Source: Proteus cibi (lineage in GTDB: Bacteria > Pseudomonadota > Gammaproteobacteria > Enterobacterales > Enterobacteriaceae). From it: a DNA stretch of 64,000 nucleotides. Below the pieces are notes generated by a model. The model searched no databases. It was not told the DNA's origin and saw nothing but the letters and a program-made list of their open reading frames with translations. Of this stretch, positions 8,382 through 17,280 are shown in pieces. Every line of letters starts with the position of its first letter. Within the stretch, counting starts at the first letter, position 1. A program made the translations under genes and the position numbers. The DNA is taken from assembly GCF_003144405.1 (NCBI RefSeq), contig NZ_PENW01000009.1, forward strand, positions 248,001-312,000. The letters are read 5' to 3'.

Positions 8382-9134
8382 ATGGCAGTAACTAAGCTTG
8401 TGCTAGTTCGACACGGTGAAAGTGTATGGAACAAAGAAAACCGTTTTACAGGCTGGACTGACGTTGAGTTGTCCGAAAAAGGCCGTAATGAAGCGCAAGA
8501 AGCAGGTAAACTGCTGAAAGCTGAAGGTTTTGTTTTTGACTATGCATATACTTCTGTTCTGAAACGCGCAATTCACACCCTGTGGAACATTCTTGATCAA
8601 GTTGATCAACAATGGCTGCCAGTTGAAAAATGCTGGAAATTAAACGAACGTCATTACGGCGCACTGCAAGGCTTAAACAAAGCTGAAACGGCTGAAAAAT
8701 ACGGTGACGAGCAAGTTAAACAATGGCGTCGTGGTTTTGCTATCACTCCACCAGAATTAACTAAAGACGATGAACGTTTCCCAGGTAAAGATCCTCGTTA
8801 TGCATCTTTAACTGAGGCAGAATTGCCATTAACTGAAAGCCTAGCACTGACTATCGATCGTGTAACCCCATACTGGGAAGAAGTGATCAAACCACGTGTT
8901 GCTTCTGGCGAGAAAGTAATTATTGCCGCTCACGGCAACTCACTACGTGCTCTGGTTAAATACCTAGACAACATGAGCGAAGATGAAATTCTTGAGCTGA
9001 ATATCCCAACAGCTGTACCTTTAGTTTACGAATTTGATGAAAACATGAAACCTATCAAACGTTACTACTTAGGTAATGCTGACGAAATCGCAGCAAAAGC
9101 AGCCGCGGTTGCTAACCAAGGTAAAGCAAAATAA
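8382..9134 (+). CDS. gpmA: 2,3-bisphosphoglycerate-dependent phosphoglycerate mutase
   Basis: Glycolytic enzyme interconverting 3- and 2-phosphoglycerate through a phosphohistidine. The 250-residue protein has the phosphatase-superfamily motif [10 protein letters not shown] with the catalytic His11, the [11 protein letters not shown] segment, and the second histidine in [10 protein letters not shown]. Length and sequence match E. coli GpmA. ATAGGAG precedes the ATG by about 9 nt. It is convergent with aroG, as in E. coli, and shares a terminator with it. Confidence 0.98.
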   Translation: MAVTKLVLVRHGESVWNKENRFTGWTDVELSEKGRNEAQEAGKLLKAEGFVFDYAYTSVLKRAIHTLWNILDQVDQQWLPVEKCWKLNERHYGALQGLNKAETAEKYGDEQVKQWRRGFAITPPELTKDDERFPGKDPRYASLTEAELPLTESLALTIDRVTPYWEEVIKPRVASGEKVIIAAHGNSLRALVKYLDNMSEDEILELNIPTAVPLVYEFDENMKPIKRYYLGNADEIAAKAAAVANQGKAK

Positions 9135-9160
9135 TTTTACCTTTATCTTGAGTTACATAA

Positions 9161-9190
9161 AAAAATGCCACTTTAAAGTGGCATTTTTTA
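9161..9190. terminator. Bidirectional terminator between gpmA and aroG
   Basis: AAAAATGCCACTTT / AAAGTGGCATTTTTT forms a fully paired stem with essentially no spacer and T-runs on both strands, serving both convergent genes. Confidence 0.88.
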
Positions 9191-9207
9191 TACTCTAAAT
9201 TTAACTA

Positions 9208-10266
9208 TTACGCTTTACTACGACGAGCCACAACCGCGTCTGCTAATTGGCGTAACAGCGTTTCGGTATCATCCCAACCAATACAAGCATCCGTGATACT
9301 TTTACCGTAAACCAATGGTTCACCGCTTTCTAATGATTGACTACCTTCCACTAAATGGCTTTCAACCATAACCCCAATTAATGCTTTTTCACCTGCGCTA
9401 ATTTGTTGGCAAATATCAGCACCAACTTCCATTTGTTTCTCAAATTTCTTGCAACTATTGGCATGACTGAAATCAACCATCACATTCTGTGGTAAACCCG
9501 CTTTTTTTAGCCCTTCTTTTACCTTGGCAACATGTTCAGCACTGTAATTTGGCTCTTTACCACCACGTAAAATAATATGGCAATCACCATTACCTGCTGT
9601 ACGCACAATAGCAGAATGACCCCATTTAGTGACAGAAAGAAAACAGTGTGGCGATCCCGCTGCATTAATGGCATCAATTGCCACTTTAATAGTGCCATCT
9701 GTACCATTTTTAAAACCAACAGGACAAGATAGACCAGATGAAAGCTCACGGTGAACTTGTGACTCTGTAGTTCGAGCGCCAATTGCACCCCAACTCATTA
9801 AATCAGCAACGTATTGTGGCGTTATCATATCTAAGAATTCGCCAGCCGTTGGCAAGCCACTGTCATTAATCGTTAATAAAAGATTACGAGCAATACGTAA
9901 ACCTTCATTAATATCAAAAGTATGATCCATATGAGGATCGTTAATTAAGCCTTTCCAACCTACAGTAGTGCGCGGTTTTTCAAAATAAACACGCATGACA
10001 ATTTCAAGTTGGTCTTTCAGCTCTTCTCTAATAAGACTTAAACGTTGTGCATACTCCAGTGCAGCTTTCGGATCATGAATAGAACAAGGTCCAATTACCA
10101 CCAATAGACGATCATCTTTTCCAGCGAGGATTTGATGAATAGCTTCACGGGCATGACGAACTGTAAAAGCCGCATTATCAGTCGCAGGAAACTTTTCCAA
10201 TAAAGCCACTGGCGGTAAGAGTTCATTAATTTGTGTTATTTTAAGGTCATCATTTTGATAATTCAT
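9208..10266 (-). CDS. aroG: DAHP synthase, phenylalanine-sensitive type
   Basis: First enzyme of the shikimate pathway: condenses phosphoenolpyruvate and erythrose 4-phosphate to DAHP. The 352-residue class I protein has VVIGPCSIHDP with the metal-ligand Cys61, MRVYFEKPRTTVGWKGLIND, GAIGARTTESQVHRE, and the metal-binding VDFSHANS. It resembles E. coli AroG (including its MNYQNDDL start) more than AroF or AroH. Phenylalanine inhibition is therefore inferred from family identity. Confidence 0.95.
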   Translation of the reverse strand: MNYQNDDLKITQINELLPPVALLEKFPATDNAAFTVRHAREAIHQILAGKDDRLLVVIGPCSIHDPKAALEYAQRLSLIREELKDQLEIVMRVYFEKPRTTVGWKGLINDPHMDHTFDINEGLRIARNLLLTINDSGLPTAGEFLDMITPQYVADLMSWGAIGARTTESQVHRELSSGLSCPVGFKNGTDGTIKVAIDAINAAGSPHCFLSVTKWGHSAIVRTAGNGDCHIILRGGKEPNYSAEHVAKVKEGLKKAGLPQNVMVDFSHANSCKKFEKQMEVGADICQQISAGEKALIGVMVESHLVEGSQSLESGEPLVYGKSITDACIGWDDTETLLRQLADAVVARRSKA

Positions 10267-10471
10267 TCCCGTGTATCCACTCTATGTTATCTAGTCAATG
10301 TTATTATTGCTTTTCCAATCTAACCATTCGTTTTCTATCTGTAAACACCCTTTCAACCTAAAGCACCTCTAGCCACCTTTCTAAAAATTTCAACATAAAG
10401 GGAAATAGCGCATTTAAGCAAAATAATGATTCAAAATTGCGTTAATAATAAGAATAAAAACAATGAATATT

Positions 10472-10506
10472 AAGGCTGGAGAGAAAGATAACTCTACCAG
10501 CCTTTT
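10472..10506. terminator. Hairpin between pnuC and aroG
   Basis: AAGGCTGG-AGAG pairs with CTCT-A-CCAGCCTT around an 8-nt loop. The T-run follows on the plus strand only; on the minus strand, where pnuC is read, the tail is weak. It may attenuate rather than stop readthrough into aroG. Confidence 0.45.
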
Positions 10507-10509
10507 TTA

Positions 10510-11238
10510 TTAGGAGAGATAATTATTTTTGCTAGAGCGTTTTGCGGTTTTGATCCACAAACGAGAACCATTAATCGCGATAGCCAGTAAGATGATATAT
10601 TCAACAGACATGGCATAAACACCTTGTTTGTAGAATATAACAATACTAATCACGTTAATAACAGACCAAACTAGCCAATTTTCGACTAATTTACGTGTCA
10701 TTAAGATCATCGCGACAATAGAGAGAACCGTCATTGTAGAATCCCAGAATGGGTAAGCATCAGGTTCAAGAACAGGTGTAGCTAAATTTGCACCAAAGAC
10801 ATTTAATATATCAACAGCAACAACAGCTAAATAGCCAAATACCGTATCAATATTGAAAGTAAGCGCAGCAATAGCCGCTATCGAAACAACAATTAAAAAG
10901 AGACGATGGCTTGATTTTAACCAACGTATTTTCAATTCAGCCTGCTCAAAATCATTCACTCTGCTCCATGCATACCATCCATAAATATTGGCGGCAAAGA
11001 AGAAAATTTGAAGTAGTAAGCTTGCATACAGCTGAATTTGAAAAAATATAATGGCAAATAAAGTGACATTAATCAGTCCAAATAAATAGTTAATAATTTT
11101 TTCCTGACTGGCAAGCCAAATACACAATAGTCCTGCGATGGTGCCAACGGCTTCAATCCATGAAAGCGGGTATCCCCCCTCTCCTAATGGAATATTGACT
11201 AAAATATTATTGATACTAAACCAACTCATGACATCCAT
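10510..11238 (-). CDS. pnuC: Nicotinamide riboside transporter PnuC
   Basis: Inner-membrane facilitator for nicotinamide riboside, a precursor used for NAD salvage. The 242-residue protein is almost all membrane helices (about seven), with the conserved WIEAVGTIAGLLCIWLAS and FFFAANIYGWYAW segments seen in E. coli PnuC. Two ATGs are possible; the ORF start (MDVMSW) and an internal MSWFSINN three codons later are both plausible. In E. coli it follows nadA in an NadR-controlled operon; no nadA is visible here. Confidence 0.93.
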   Translation of the reverse strand: MDVMSWFSINNILVNIPLGEGGYPLSWIEAVGTIAGLLCIWLASQEKIINYLFGLINVTLFAIIFFQIQLYASLLLQIFFFAANIYGWYAWSRVNDFEQAELKIRWLKSSHRLFLIVVSIAAIAALTFNIDTVFGYLAVVAVDILNVFGANLATPVLEPDAYPFWDSTMTVLSIVAMILMTRKLVENWLVWSVINVISIVIFYKQGVYAMSVEYIILLAIAINGSRLWIKTAKRSSKNNYLS

Positions 11239-11491
11239 TTTACAACCCCGACTTAATCATAGAAAAAAACAAAGAAAATATGGGTTATTGCGACATCTTT
11301 GCAAAGTAGTAAAGATATATTATAAATTCATATTTATAATGATACTTAGTTTTTAATATTAAACATTATGTTTCCGTTTTATAAAAATAACAAACAAATG
11401 TTTTATATACTAAACAAATTATTCTGATTTTACTTTTTAAACAATAAAAACGACAAATAGCTTTATTACATTTTACTTATTAGAGAGAAAT

Positions 11492-12397
11492 ATGGAGCCA
11501 ACAACACGTTTAATCGATCGCATGCTATCTTTTGCCCTTCTTGATCCTAGAATTGAAGCTGTAGTGCTAACGGGATCATTAGGACGTAATAAAAAGATAG
11601 ACAGTTATTCTGACATTGATATAGAGCTTATCGGTTATGGTGCGACTGAACTCGCAAAAAACCAACATTGGTTATCACAATTTGGTGATAGCCTTGTTAA
11701 CTTACCATTAGAGTGTGAAGATCCTAAAAGTAAACTTTGGCCTATTTATTTACATGTTTTAGCTCAAGGTCGCAAAATGGATATTATGATGGCAGAGCCT
11801 GAGCGTATTTTTAACATGAAAAGTGAAGGGCTTAGTCCAGTTTACCAGCGTGGATATCAAATCTTACTTGATAAAACAGGTTTATGTGACGGGCTTCCTG
11901 AAATTAGCGTTATAACGCCTCCTGTGCTTTCAAAAGAGCAGGCATGTAATAATGCTCAAGAATTCTGGTTTGAAGCGACACAAGTCGCTGTAGCTATTCT
12001 ACGCCATGAATTTTGGTTTGCTAATTATCGCATGAATGATATGCGTGAATGGTTGATAGCGTTACTTGAACAAGTTGCATTACACAATGCGCCAACACAA
12101 GATGTGTGGTATCAAGGAAAAAATCTGAAAGAATGGCTACCTAAGTTTTATTCATTGCACTCATTGGAAAGCACTCTTGCAATGAGTACACCTTATGAAG
12201 CCGCTGCTGCCCTTTCTGTGATGATGGCATTTTTTCTTGATGCTTCAAAACAGCTAAATCATCCAATTGATACCGCGATAAAAACACAAGAACTTGTTAG
12301 TAATTGGCTGATCGACAATGAATTTTTGACTGAAAATGAATACGCCCAGATTACGTCATCGATTGTTTGTCATTACTCATTTCAATGTGATTATTAA
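11492..12397 (+). CDS. Aminoglycoside 6-adenylyltransferase-like nucleotidyltransferase
   Basis: A 301-residue protein of the AadE/AadK/AadS nucleotidyltransferase family. The N-terminus carries the Pol-beta-type catalytic signature: GSLGRN at 28-33 followed by SDIDIEL with aspartates 41 and 43. The remainder is the helical C-terminal domain (WFEATQVAVAILRHEFWFANYRMND). Characterised members adenylylate streptomycin; whether this chromosomal copy gives resistance cannot be told from sequence. It is monocistronic, with GAGAG about 8 nt before its ATG and a terminator behind it. It occupies the place of nadA in the E. coli order. Confidence 0.8.
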   Translation: MEPTTRLIDRMLSFALLDPRIEAVVLTGSLGRNKKIDSYSDIDIELIGYGATELAKNQHWLSQFGDSLVNLPLECEDPKSKLWPIYLHVLAQGRKMDIMMAEPERIFNMKSEGLSPVYQRGYQILLDKTGLCDGLPEISVITPPVLSKEQACNNAQEFWFEATQVAVAILRHEFWFANYRMNDMREWLIALLEQVALHNAPTQDVWYQGKNLKEWLPKFYSLHSLESTLAMSTPYEAAAALSVMMAFFLDASKQLNHPIDTAIKTQELVSNWLIDNEFLTENEYAQITSSIVCHYSFQCDY

Positions 12398-12406
12398 TTA
12401 AAGCGA

Positions 12407-12440
12407 GGTAGTTTTTTCAATTTTGAGAAAACTATCTTTA
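12407..12440 (+). terminator. Terminator of the adenylyltransferase-like gene
   Basis: GGTAGTTTTTTCA pairs with TGAGAAAACTATC (one G:T pair) over a short loop and is followed by TTTATTGTTT, 10 nt after the stop codon. Confidence 0.7.
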
Positions 12441-12537
12441 TTGTTTAATGAAACAATGAATTACAGTATCAAAAAATAGCTAAGAGTTTATTTTCTGTCT
12501 GTTTAGGTAATGATAGATATATAGGAAGGGATTGAAA

Positions 12538-12613
12538 TGGTGGGTCGTGGGCGATTCGAACGCCCGACCAATTGATTAAAAGTCAACTGCTCTACCGACT
12601 GAGCTAACGACCC
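12538..12613 (-). tRNA. lysT: tRNA-Lys (TTT), copy 3 of the array
   Basis: A 76-nt tRNA including an encoded CCA end. On the minus strand it begins GGGTCGTTAGCTCAG (acceptor and D-arm), has anticodon loop CTTTTAA with anticodon TTT, a T-arm GTTCGAATC, and ends CGACCCACCA. It is identical to the two other copies and last in the direction of transcription. The gene symbol is generic for the tRNA-Lys family. Confidence 0.97.
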
Positions 12614-12644
12614 ATTTCAATAAAAACGGATTGGTGTTCGAAAA

Positions 12645-12720
12645 TGGTGGGTCGTGGGCGATTCGAACGCCCGACCAATTGATTAAAAGTCAACTGCTCT
12701 ACCGACTGAGCTAACGACCC
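12645..12720 (-). tRNA. tRNA-Lys (TTT), copy 2 of the array
   Basis: Identical in all 76 positions to the neighbouring copies, with the same anticodon TTT and encoded CCA. It is separated from each neighbour by an identical 31-nt spacer, so the repeat unit is 107 bp. Confidence 0.97.
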
Positions 12721-12751
12721 ATTTCAATAAAAACGGATTGGTGTTCGAAAA

Positions 12752-12827
12752 TGGTGGGTCGTGGGCGATTCGAACGCCCGACCAATTGATTAAAAGTCAA
12801 CTGCTCTACCGACTGAGCTAACGACCC
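12752..12827 (-). tRNA. tRNA-Lys (TTT), copy 1 of the array
   Basis: First copy in transcription order, nearest the promoter at 12868-12895. It is the same 76-nt lysine tRNA with anticodon TTT and CCA end. The position downstream of cpoB equals the valT/lysW-type tRNA cluster between ybgF and nadA in E. coli. Confidence 0.97.
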
Positions 12828-12867
12828 TTTTTCGAACTCACCACATTCTCTGTGGCAACGGCGGGTA

Positions 12868-12895
12868 ATAATACTGATTTAATGTTTTTGTGCAA
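12868..12895 (-). promoter_or_regulatory. tRNA-Lys array promoter with GC-rich discriminator
   Basis: On the minus strand TTGCAC (12890-12895) and TATTAT (12868-12873) are 16 bp apart, followed by ACCCGCCG. A GC-rich discriminator after the -10 is the hallmark of stringently controlled stable-RNA promoters. The distance to the first tRNA (about 40 nt) fits a short 5' leader. Confidence 0.65.
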
Positions 12896-12981
12896 CGTTT
12901 TTTTTCAAAAAAAAACTCAACCGTTGAAAAAACAATCATTTAACCCCGAAAATGCAACATTTTACATTACGGGGTCAATAA

Positions 12982-13749
12982 TTAGAGTGTTCCTAGCTGC
13001 TTTTGCGCTAATTTAGCGCCAGCGCTATTTGGATATTGCTTAATCACTTGTTGGTAAACAGCTTTCGCATTATCCTTTTGCCCTTTCTCTTGCATGATCA
13101 AACCAATTTTATAAAAGGCTTCACTTGCTTTTTGAGATTTCGGATAGTTTTTAACAACAATAGCAAATGTGCTTGCCGCCTGATCCTTATTACCTTTTAA
13201 GTAATACATCTGACCCAACCAAAATTGTGCATTTGATTGATAGCTAGACTTCGGATAGTTATTGATAAAGTTGTTTAATTCAACAATTGCCTTATCGTAA
13301 TCTTTAGAATTCAATACGATATCAATTGCTGCATTGTAATCGGCCTTCTCATCACCTTGCCCTGCGTTAGTTGCAGCAGGAGATGTTGAAGAAGCAGTAT
13401 TATCAGGTTGAGTGGCTTCTGTTGATGTTGAAGCTCCACCACCAAGGCTATCTAATTGTTGATAGATGTTGCGTTGGCGTTCAACAACTTGATTTAACTG
13501 GTATTGATTTTCCTGAATTTGACCACGTAACATATCAATATCACGCTGAGAATCAGCGAGTTGTTGCTGTAATTGGGTCAAAAGCTGGCTGTGAGCATTT
13601 GAAAAACGCTCAAGTTGGGCGAGTCGTTCATCGGTCGAACCTGAACCGATATTACTGATTGGCGCTTGGGCAATAGCGGCTACTGGAGCCGCTACGCCAA
13701 CCAGTAACAACAGACTCATCAAGAAAGGTCTGAAGTTACTGTTGTTCAT
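12982..13749 (-). CDS. cpoB: Cell-division coordinator CpoB (YbgF)
   Basis: Periplasmic protein that links PBP1B peptidoglycan synthesis with Tol-Pal constriction of the outer membrane. The 255-residue protein has a signal peptide (FLMSLLLLVGVAAPVAAIAQA), an N-terminal coiled coil (about 40-95, QLTQLQQQLADSQRDIDMLR), an S/T/A-rich linker, and a C-terminal TPR domain (AIDIVLNSKDYDKAIVELNNFI onward). It is the last gene of the tol-pal operon, 9 nt after pal. A weak hairpin (ACCCCG/CGGGGT, 12943-12975) follows. Confidence 0.94.
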   Translation of the reverse strand: MNNSNFRPFLMSLLLLVGVAAPVAAIAQAPISNIGSGSTDERLAQLERFSNAHSQLLTQLQQQLADSQRDIDMLRGQIQENQYQLNQVVERQRNIYQQLDSLGGGASTSTEATQPDNTASSTSPAATNAGQGDEKADYNAAIDIVLNSKDYDKAIVELNNFINNYPKSSYQSNAQFWLGQMYYLKGNKDQAASTFAIVVKNYPKSQKASEAFYKIGLIMQEKGQKDNAKAVYQQVIKQYPNSAGAKLAQKQLGTL

Positions 13750-13758
13750 GCCGTTCTC

Positions 13759-14253
13759 TTAGTAATCCAGTACTGCACGACGGTTTTTCGCGTAAGCGGC
13801 TTCGTCATGACCCAGTACAGCTGGTTTTTCTTTACCGTAAGAAACGATTGACAGTTGATCAGCTGATACGCCTTTACCTTGTAGGTACATTTTTACAGCG
13901 TTAGCACGACGTTCGCCCAGAGCGATGTTGTATTCTGGAGTACCGCGTTCGTCAGCATGACCTTCTACAGTGATACGTACTGATGGATTTGCACGCAGGA
14001 ATGCAGCGTGTGCATCTAACAGGTTAGCGTAATCTGAGCTAATGTCATATTTGTCAAAACCGAAGTAAACGATGTTTTGTTGTTTCAGTTGTTCTAATTG
14101 CTGACGTGCTAATTCTTCAGCAGTAGGACCTTGTTCAACAACTGGTACATTGTTTGTATCAGTTTGATCGTCGTTTTTGTTTGAGCTACATGCTGCAACA
14201 GCAACGAGTGGTAATGCTAACATCAACCCTTTAAACACTTTGTTTAATTGCAT
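13759..14253 (-). CDS. pal: Peptidoglycan-associated lipoprotein Pal
   Basis: Outer-membrane lipoprotein that binds peptidoglycan and TolB, keeping the envelope layers joined and helping constriction. The 164-residue protein has a lipobox ending at Cys22 (LVAVAAC), a polar linker, and the OmpA-like domain with [16 protein letters not shown]-type signature (here [19 protein letters not shown]). The start at 14253 (MQLNKV) is preferred over the ATG at 14286 because it begins the signal peptide and matches E. coli Pal. Confidence 0.96.
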   Translation of the reverse strand: MQLNKVFKGLMLALPLVAVAACSSNKNDDQTDTNNVPVVEQGPTAEELARQQLEQLKQQNIVYFGFDKYDISSDYANLLDAHAAFLRANPSVRITVEGHADERGTPEYNIALGERRANAVKMYLQGKGVSADQLSIVSYGKEKPAVLGHDEAAYAKNRRAVLDY

Positions 14254-14298
14254 CTCTATTTGTTCCTTTATTTGTTTGCCATACATAATTTTTATGCA

Positions 14299-15597
14299 TC
14301 ACATAAACGGTGACCAGGCAGGTGATTTAACCTGACCATCAGTCGCCGGAAGACGCGCTTTGAAACGTCCATCAGTCGATACTAGCTGCAAAATGGTGCC
14401 TAAGCCTTGTGTAGAGCTATAAATAACCATTGTACCGTTAGGAGCGATGCTTGGCGTTTCATCCAGAAACGTATCTGTTAGATATTGTACGGAATTCGTT
14501 TCCAGATCCTGCTTAGCGATATGTTGCCTACCGCTTTCAGAACTCACCATAACTAAGAAACTACCATCTGGGCTTACTGCCGGGTTTTGGTTTTGTTTAC
14601 CTTCCCAAGTAATACGCTCTGGTGTTCCACCGTTAATATTAACCTTGTAAATTTGTGGACGTCCACCTTGATCTGAAGTATAGACCAAGGTTTGTCCATC
14701 TGGCATCCAATTTGGCTCGGTATTATTACTTCTGCCATTGGTTACCTGTGTCATATTCCCACTCGCTAAATCCATCACATACAAATTTAAGCTACCGCTC
14801 TTAGAAAGCGCAAATGCAAGTTTAGAACCATCAGGTGAAAACGAAGGCGCACCATTATGTCTTGGGAATGATGCAATTTGGCGAATTTCACCTGTTGCTA
14901 ATGTTTGTACCACTAAAGCAGATTGACCACTTTCAAAGGTGACATAGGCAAGTTTAGCACCATCTGGCGACCATGCTGGTGACATTAATGGTTGTGATGA
15001 ACGATAAACACGATCTTGGTTAAATCCATCATAATCTGAAACACGCAATTCATAAGGATATGCGCCACCATTTGTCACAACAACATAAGCAATACGTGTA
15101 CGGAATGCACCACGAATACCTGTCAGTTTTTCAAAAACTTCATCACTAGCAGTATGTGCAGAGTAACGTAACCATTTAGATGGAACTTTAAACTCACTTT
15201 GAGATAAAACCGCACCGGGTGAGCCAGCAACATCAACTAGCTGATAACTCACTAAATATTGACCATCCGCTGATGGTTGCACTCGCCCCACAACAACCGA
15301 GTCAATGCCTAATGCAGTCCAAAGTGCAGGTTGGACTTCAGAGGCTGTAACAGGTTGTTGAGGTATACGAGATACATCAATTGGATTAAATTTTCCGCTA
15401 TTGCGTAAATCCGCTGCAATCACGCCAGCGATATCTTCTGGCATTTGACCTGTGCCTTCCCATTTAAAAGGAACAACACCGATAGGGCGTGCAGTATTTA
15501 CCCCTTGTGTAATTTCAATTCGAACTTCAGCGTTAGCCAGAGTGGTTACGCATAAAATTAAAAGCCCGAAGATAACATTTAATGCCTGCTTCATCAT
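14299..15597 (-). CDS. tolB: Tol-Pal periplasmic beta-propeller TolB
   Basis: Periplasmic protein that shuttles between Pal and TolA and is an entry point for group A colicins. The 432-residue protein has a signal peptide ([19 protein letters not shown]), an N-terminal alpha/beta domain ([12 protein letters not shown]) and a six-bladed C-terminal propeller built of WSPDG/FSPDG repeats ([19 protein letters not shown] and similar). It is nearly colinear with E. coli TolB, starting one Met earlier. Confidence 0.97.
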   Translation of the reverse strand: MMKQALNVIFGLLILCVTTLANAEVRIEITQGVNTARPIGVVPFKWEGTGQMPEDIAGVIAADLRNSGKFNPIDVSRIPQQPVTASEVQPALWTALGIDSVVVGRVQPSADGQYLVSYQLVDVAGSPGAVLSQSEFKVPSKWLRYSAHTASDEVFEKLTGIRGAFRTRIAYVVVTNGGAYPYELRVSDYDGFNQDRVYRSSQPLMSPAWSPDGAKLAYVTFESGQSALVVQTLATGEIRQIASFPRHNGAPSFSPDGSKLAFALSKSGSLNLYVMDLASGNMTQVTNGRSNNTEPNWMPDGQTLVYTSDQGGRPQIYKVNINGGTPERITWEGKQNQNPAVSPDGSFLVMVSSESGRQHIAKQDLETNSVQYLTDTFLDETPSIAPNGTMVIYSSTQGLGTILQLVSTDGRFKARLPATDGQVKSPAWSPFM

Positions 15598-15736
15598 GTC
15601 TCCCTTTTATTATTGCGGTTATTACGCAATAACGCACAGAATAGTAACAAACGCTTTTCAACAACACCATACAACGCATCAATAACATTCTAAAATAGCT
15701 ATAAATTAGTGCATGTTTTCCTACAATCAGACAGTT

Positions 15737-16816
15737 TTATGGCTTAAACTCAATTGTTGATGATTTTACTTGTTCATAAACATCTTTCGGTGGCTTAGGT
15801 AATTTAGCGGTATTCGCTGCACGTAATGCCACTTGACATAATGCTGGATCACCACCTGCAATCTTCGCATTAATTAACATCCCATCAGGTGCAATACTGA
15901 TCCTTAGCTCACAAGTTTTTCCTTTGTATAACTCCGGATCAATAAACTTCTGTTCTATTGCAACTTTCAGTTGGCCTTTATAGCGATCTACACCTTCACC
16001 ATTTGCACCCGTGCGATTTCCACCACCTTGTCCTGCTGCAGAGGCTCCGCTTTGTTTACTACCATCAGCAACTAAACCATCAAGCAAACTATCAACGGCC
16101 TTACTTTGCTGTTGAGCAGCTGCTTTTGCTTTCGCTTCTGCTGCGGCTTTGGCTTTTGCTTCTGCGGCAGCTTTTGCTTTCGCATCGGCTTCGGCCTTAG
16201 CTTTTGCATCCGCTTCTGCTTTGGCTTTAGCATCTGCTTCGGCTTTAGCTTTAGCTTCTTCTGCTTTTTGTTTTGCCGCTAATTCTGCTTGTTTTTTCGC
16301 TTCAGCTTCAGCTTGCGCTTTCGCATCTGCTTGTTCTTTTAAGATGCGATCTCGTTCAGCTTTCGCTTGTGCAGCCGCTTCTTCAGCAATTTTTTGTTCT
16401 TCTTTCGCTTTAGTGGCAGCTAATGCAGCTTCACGTTTTTGAGCTTCTGCTGCCTCTTTTGCTTGCAAACGTTCAACTTCTAACGTTTTCAAACGTTCTT
16501 GTTCTTTCATTTGTTGCTGACGCAATTCTTCTTCTTGTTGCTCAGCACGCGCTTTGCGCTCTTGCTCAGCTTTTTGGACGTTAGCCTGTTGTGCTTTTTG
16601 CTGGTTATACTGTTGCACTACCGCATTAGGATCAACCATAATAGCATCAATAACTTGCCCATCTTCTCCACCGCCACCACCTAAATCCCATTTCTGAGTT
16701 AATGATCCCCAGATAAGCAATGCGACAACGAGTAAATGCATGGCGGTAGACAAGATAACTGAACCGCTCAATTTACTTCGGGTTGGTTTCGTCTTCTTTC
16801 CCACGCTATCATCCAA
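15737..16816 (-). CDS. tolA: Inner-membrane spanning protein TolA
   Basis: Energised by TolQR, TolA spans the periplasm to reach TolB and Pal. The 359-residue protein has a short cytoplasmic tail, one membrane helix (about 20-38), a glycine hinge, a very long Ala/Lys/Glu/Gln helical stalk (about 68-240) and a globular C-terminal domain (about 275-359) with a likely disulfide between Cys302 and Cys327. The stalk contains near-exact AEADAKAK repeats. It is shorter than E. coli TolA by about 60 residues, mainly in the stalk. Confidence 0.95.
   Translation of the reverse strand: MDDSVGKKTKPTRSKLSGSVILSTAMHLLVVALLIWGSLTQKWDLGGGGGEDGQVIDAIMVDPNAVVQQYNQQKAQQANVQKAEQERKARAEQQEEELRQQQMKEQERLKTLEVERLQAKEAAEAQKREAALAATKAKEEQKIAEEAAAQAKAERDRILKEQADAKAQAEAEAKKQAELAAKQKAEEAKAKAEADAKAKAEADAKAKAEADAKAKAAAEAKAKAAAEAKAKAAAQQQSKAVDSLLDGLVADGSKQSGASAAGQGGGNRTGANGEGVDRYKGQLKVAIEQKFIDPELYKGKTCELRISIAPDGMLINAKIAGGDPALCQVALRAANTAKLPKPPKDVYEQVKSSTIEFKP
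16115..16255 (-). repeat. Tandem 24-bp coding repeats in the TolA stalk
   Basis: Residues 188-234 of TolA are about six tandem octapeptides of the type AKAEADAK / AKAAAEAK. The DNA units are near-identical, differing mostly at third codon positions, so copy number could change by slippage. Confidence 0.8.
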
Positions 16817-16832
16817 ACTTATTTCAACCTAA

Positions 16833-17258
16833 TTACATAGGCTGAGTCATTAAACCTACAGATTTAACACCTGCTTGACGTAACATGTTGAGCGCTTTAA
16901 TTATCTCATCATAAGGAACATCTTTAGCACCGCCAATAAGAAAGACAACTTTCGGATTTTTTTCCAGTTGTCGTTTAGCTTCAGCCATAATCTGTTCTTG
17001 TGGTAATAATTCTAAGACTTCCTGGTCAACACGAATGTTGTACTGCCCAACACCTGCAACTTCAACAATCACAGGAGGGTTATCGCTACTTGAAACAGTT
17101 TGTGTCTCTGTTGCTTCAGGAAGATCAACCTCAACACTTTGCGAGATAATAGGTGCCGTTGCCATAAAAATAAGTAACAGCACTAATAATACGTCGAGCA
17201 AAGGAACAATGTTAATCTCTGATTTTACGCCTCGGCGGCTACTGCGACCCCGTGCCAT
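16833..17258 (-). CDS. tolR: Tol-Pal motor subunit TolR
   Basis: ExbD-family inner-membrane protein that, with TolQ, converts the proton gradient into TolA movement. The 141-residue protein has one membrane helix (about 18-37) with the conserved, proton-carrying Asp22 (IVPLLDVLLVLLLIFM) and a periplasmic domain ending VGLMTQPM. It is 22 nt downstream of tolQ, in the same minus-strand operon. Confidence 0.96.
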   Translation of the reverse strand: MARGRSSRRGVKSEINIVPLLDVLLVLLLIFMATAPIISQSVEVDLPEATETQTVSSSDNPPVIVEVAGVGQYNIRVDQEVLELLPQEQIMAEAKRQLEKNPKVVFLIGGAKDVPYDEIIKALNMLRQAGVKSVGLMTQPM

Positions 17259-17280
17259 CAGCTCTCTCCTTCTGCGTTAA

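Noticed and set aside
12538-12827. Regular 107-bp direct repeats that could suggest a CRISPR-like array
   Set aside because: The repeat is a complete 76-nt tRNA-Lys gene and the spacers are identical, unlike CRISPR spacers.
16149-16442. 97-codon plus-strand frame rich in Ala/Ser/Phe
   Set aside because: It is the antisense reading of the low-complexity TolA stalk; repetitive GC-skewed codons keep the opposite frame open.
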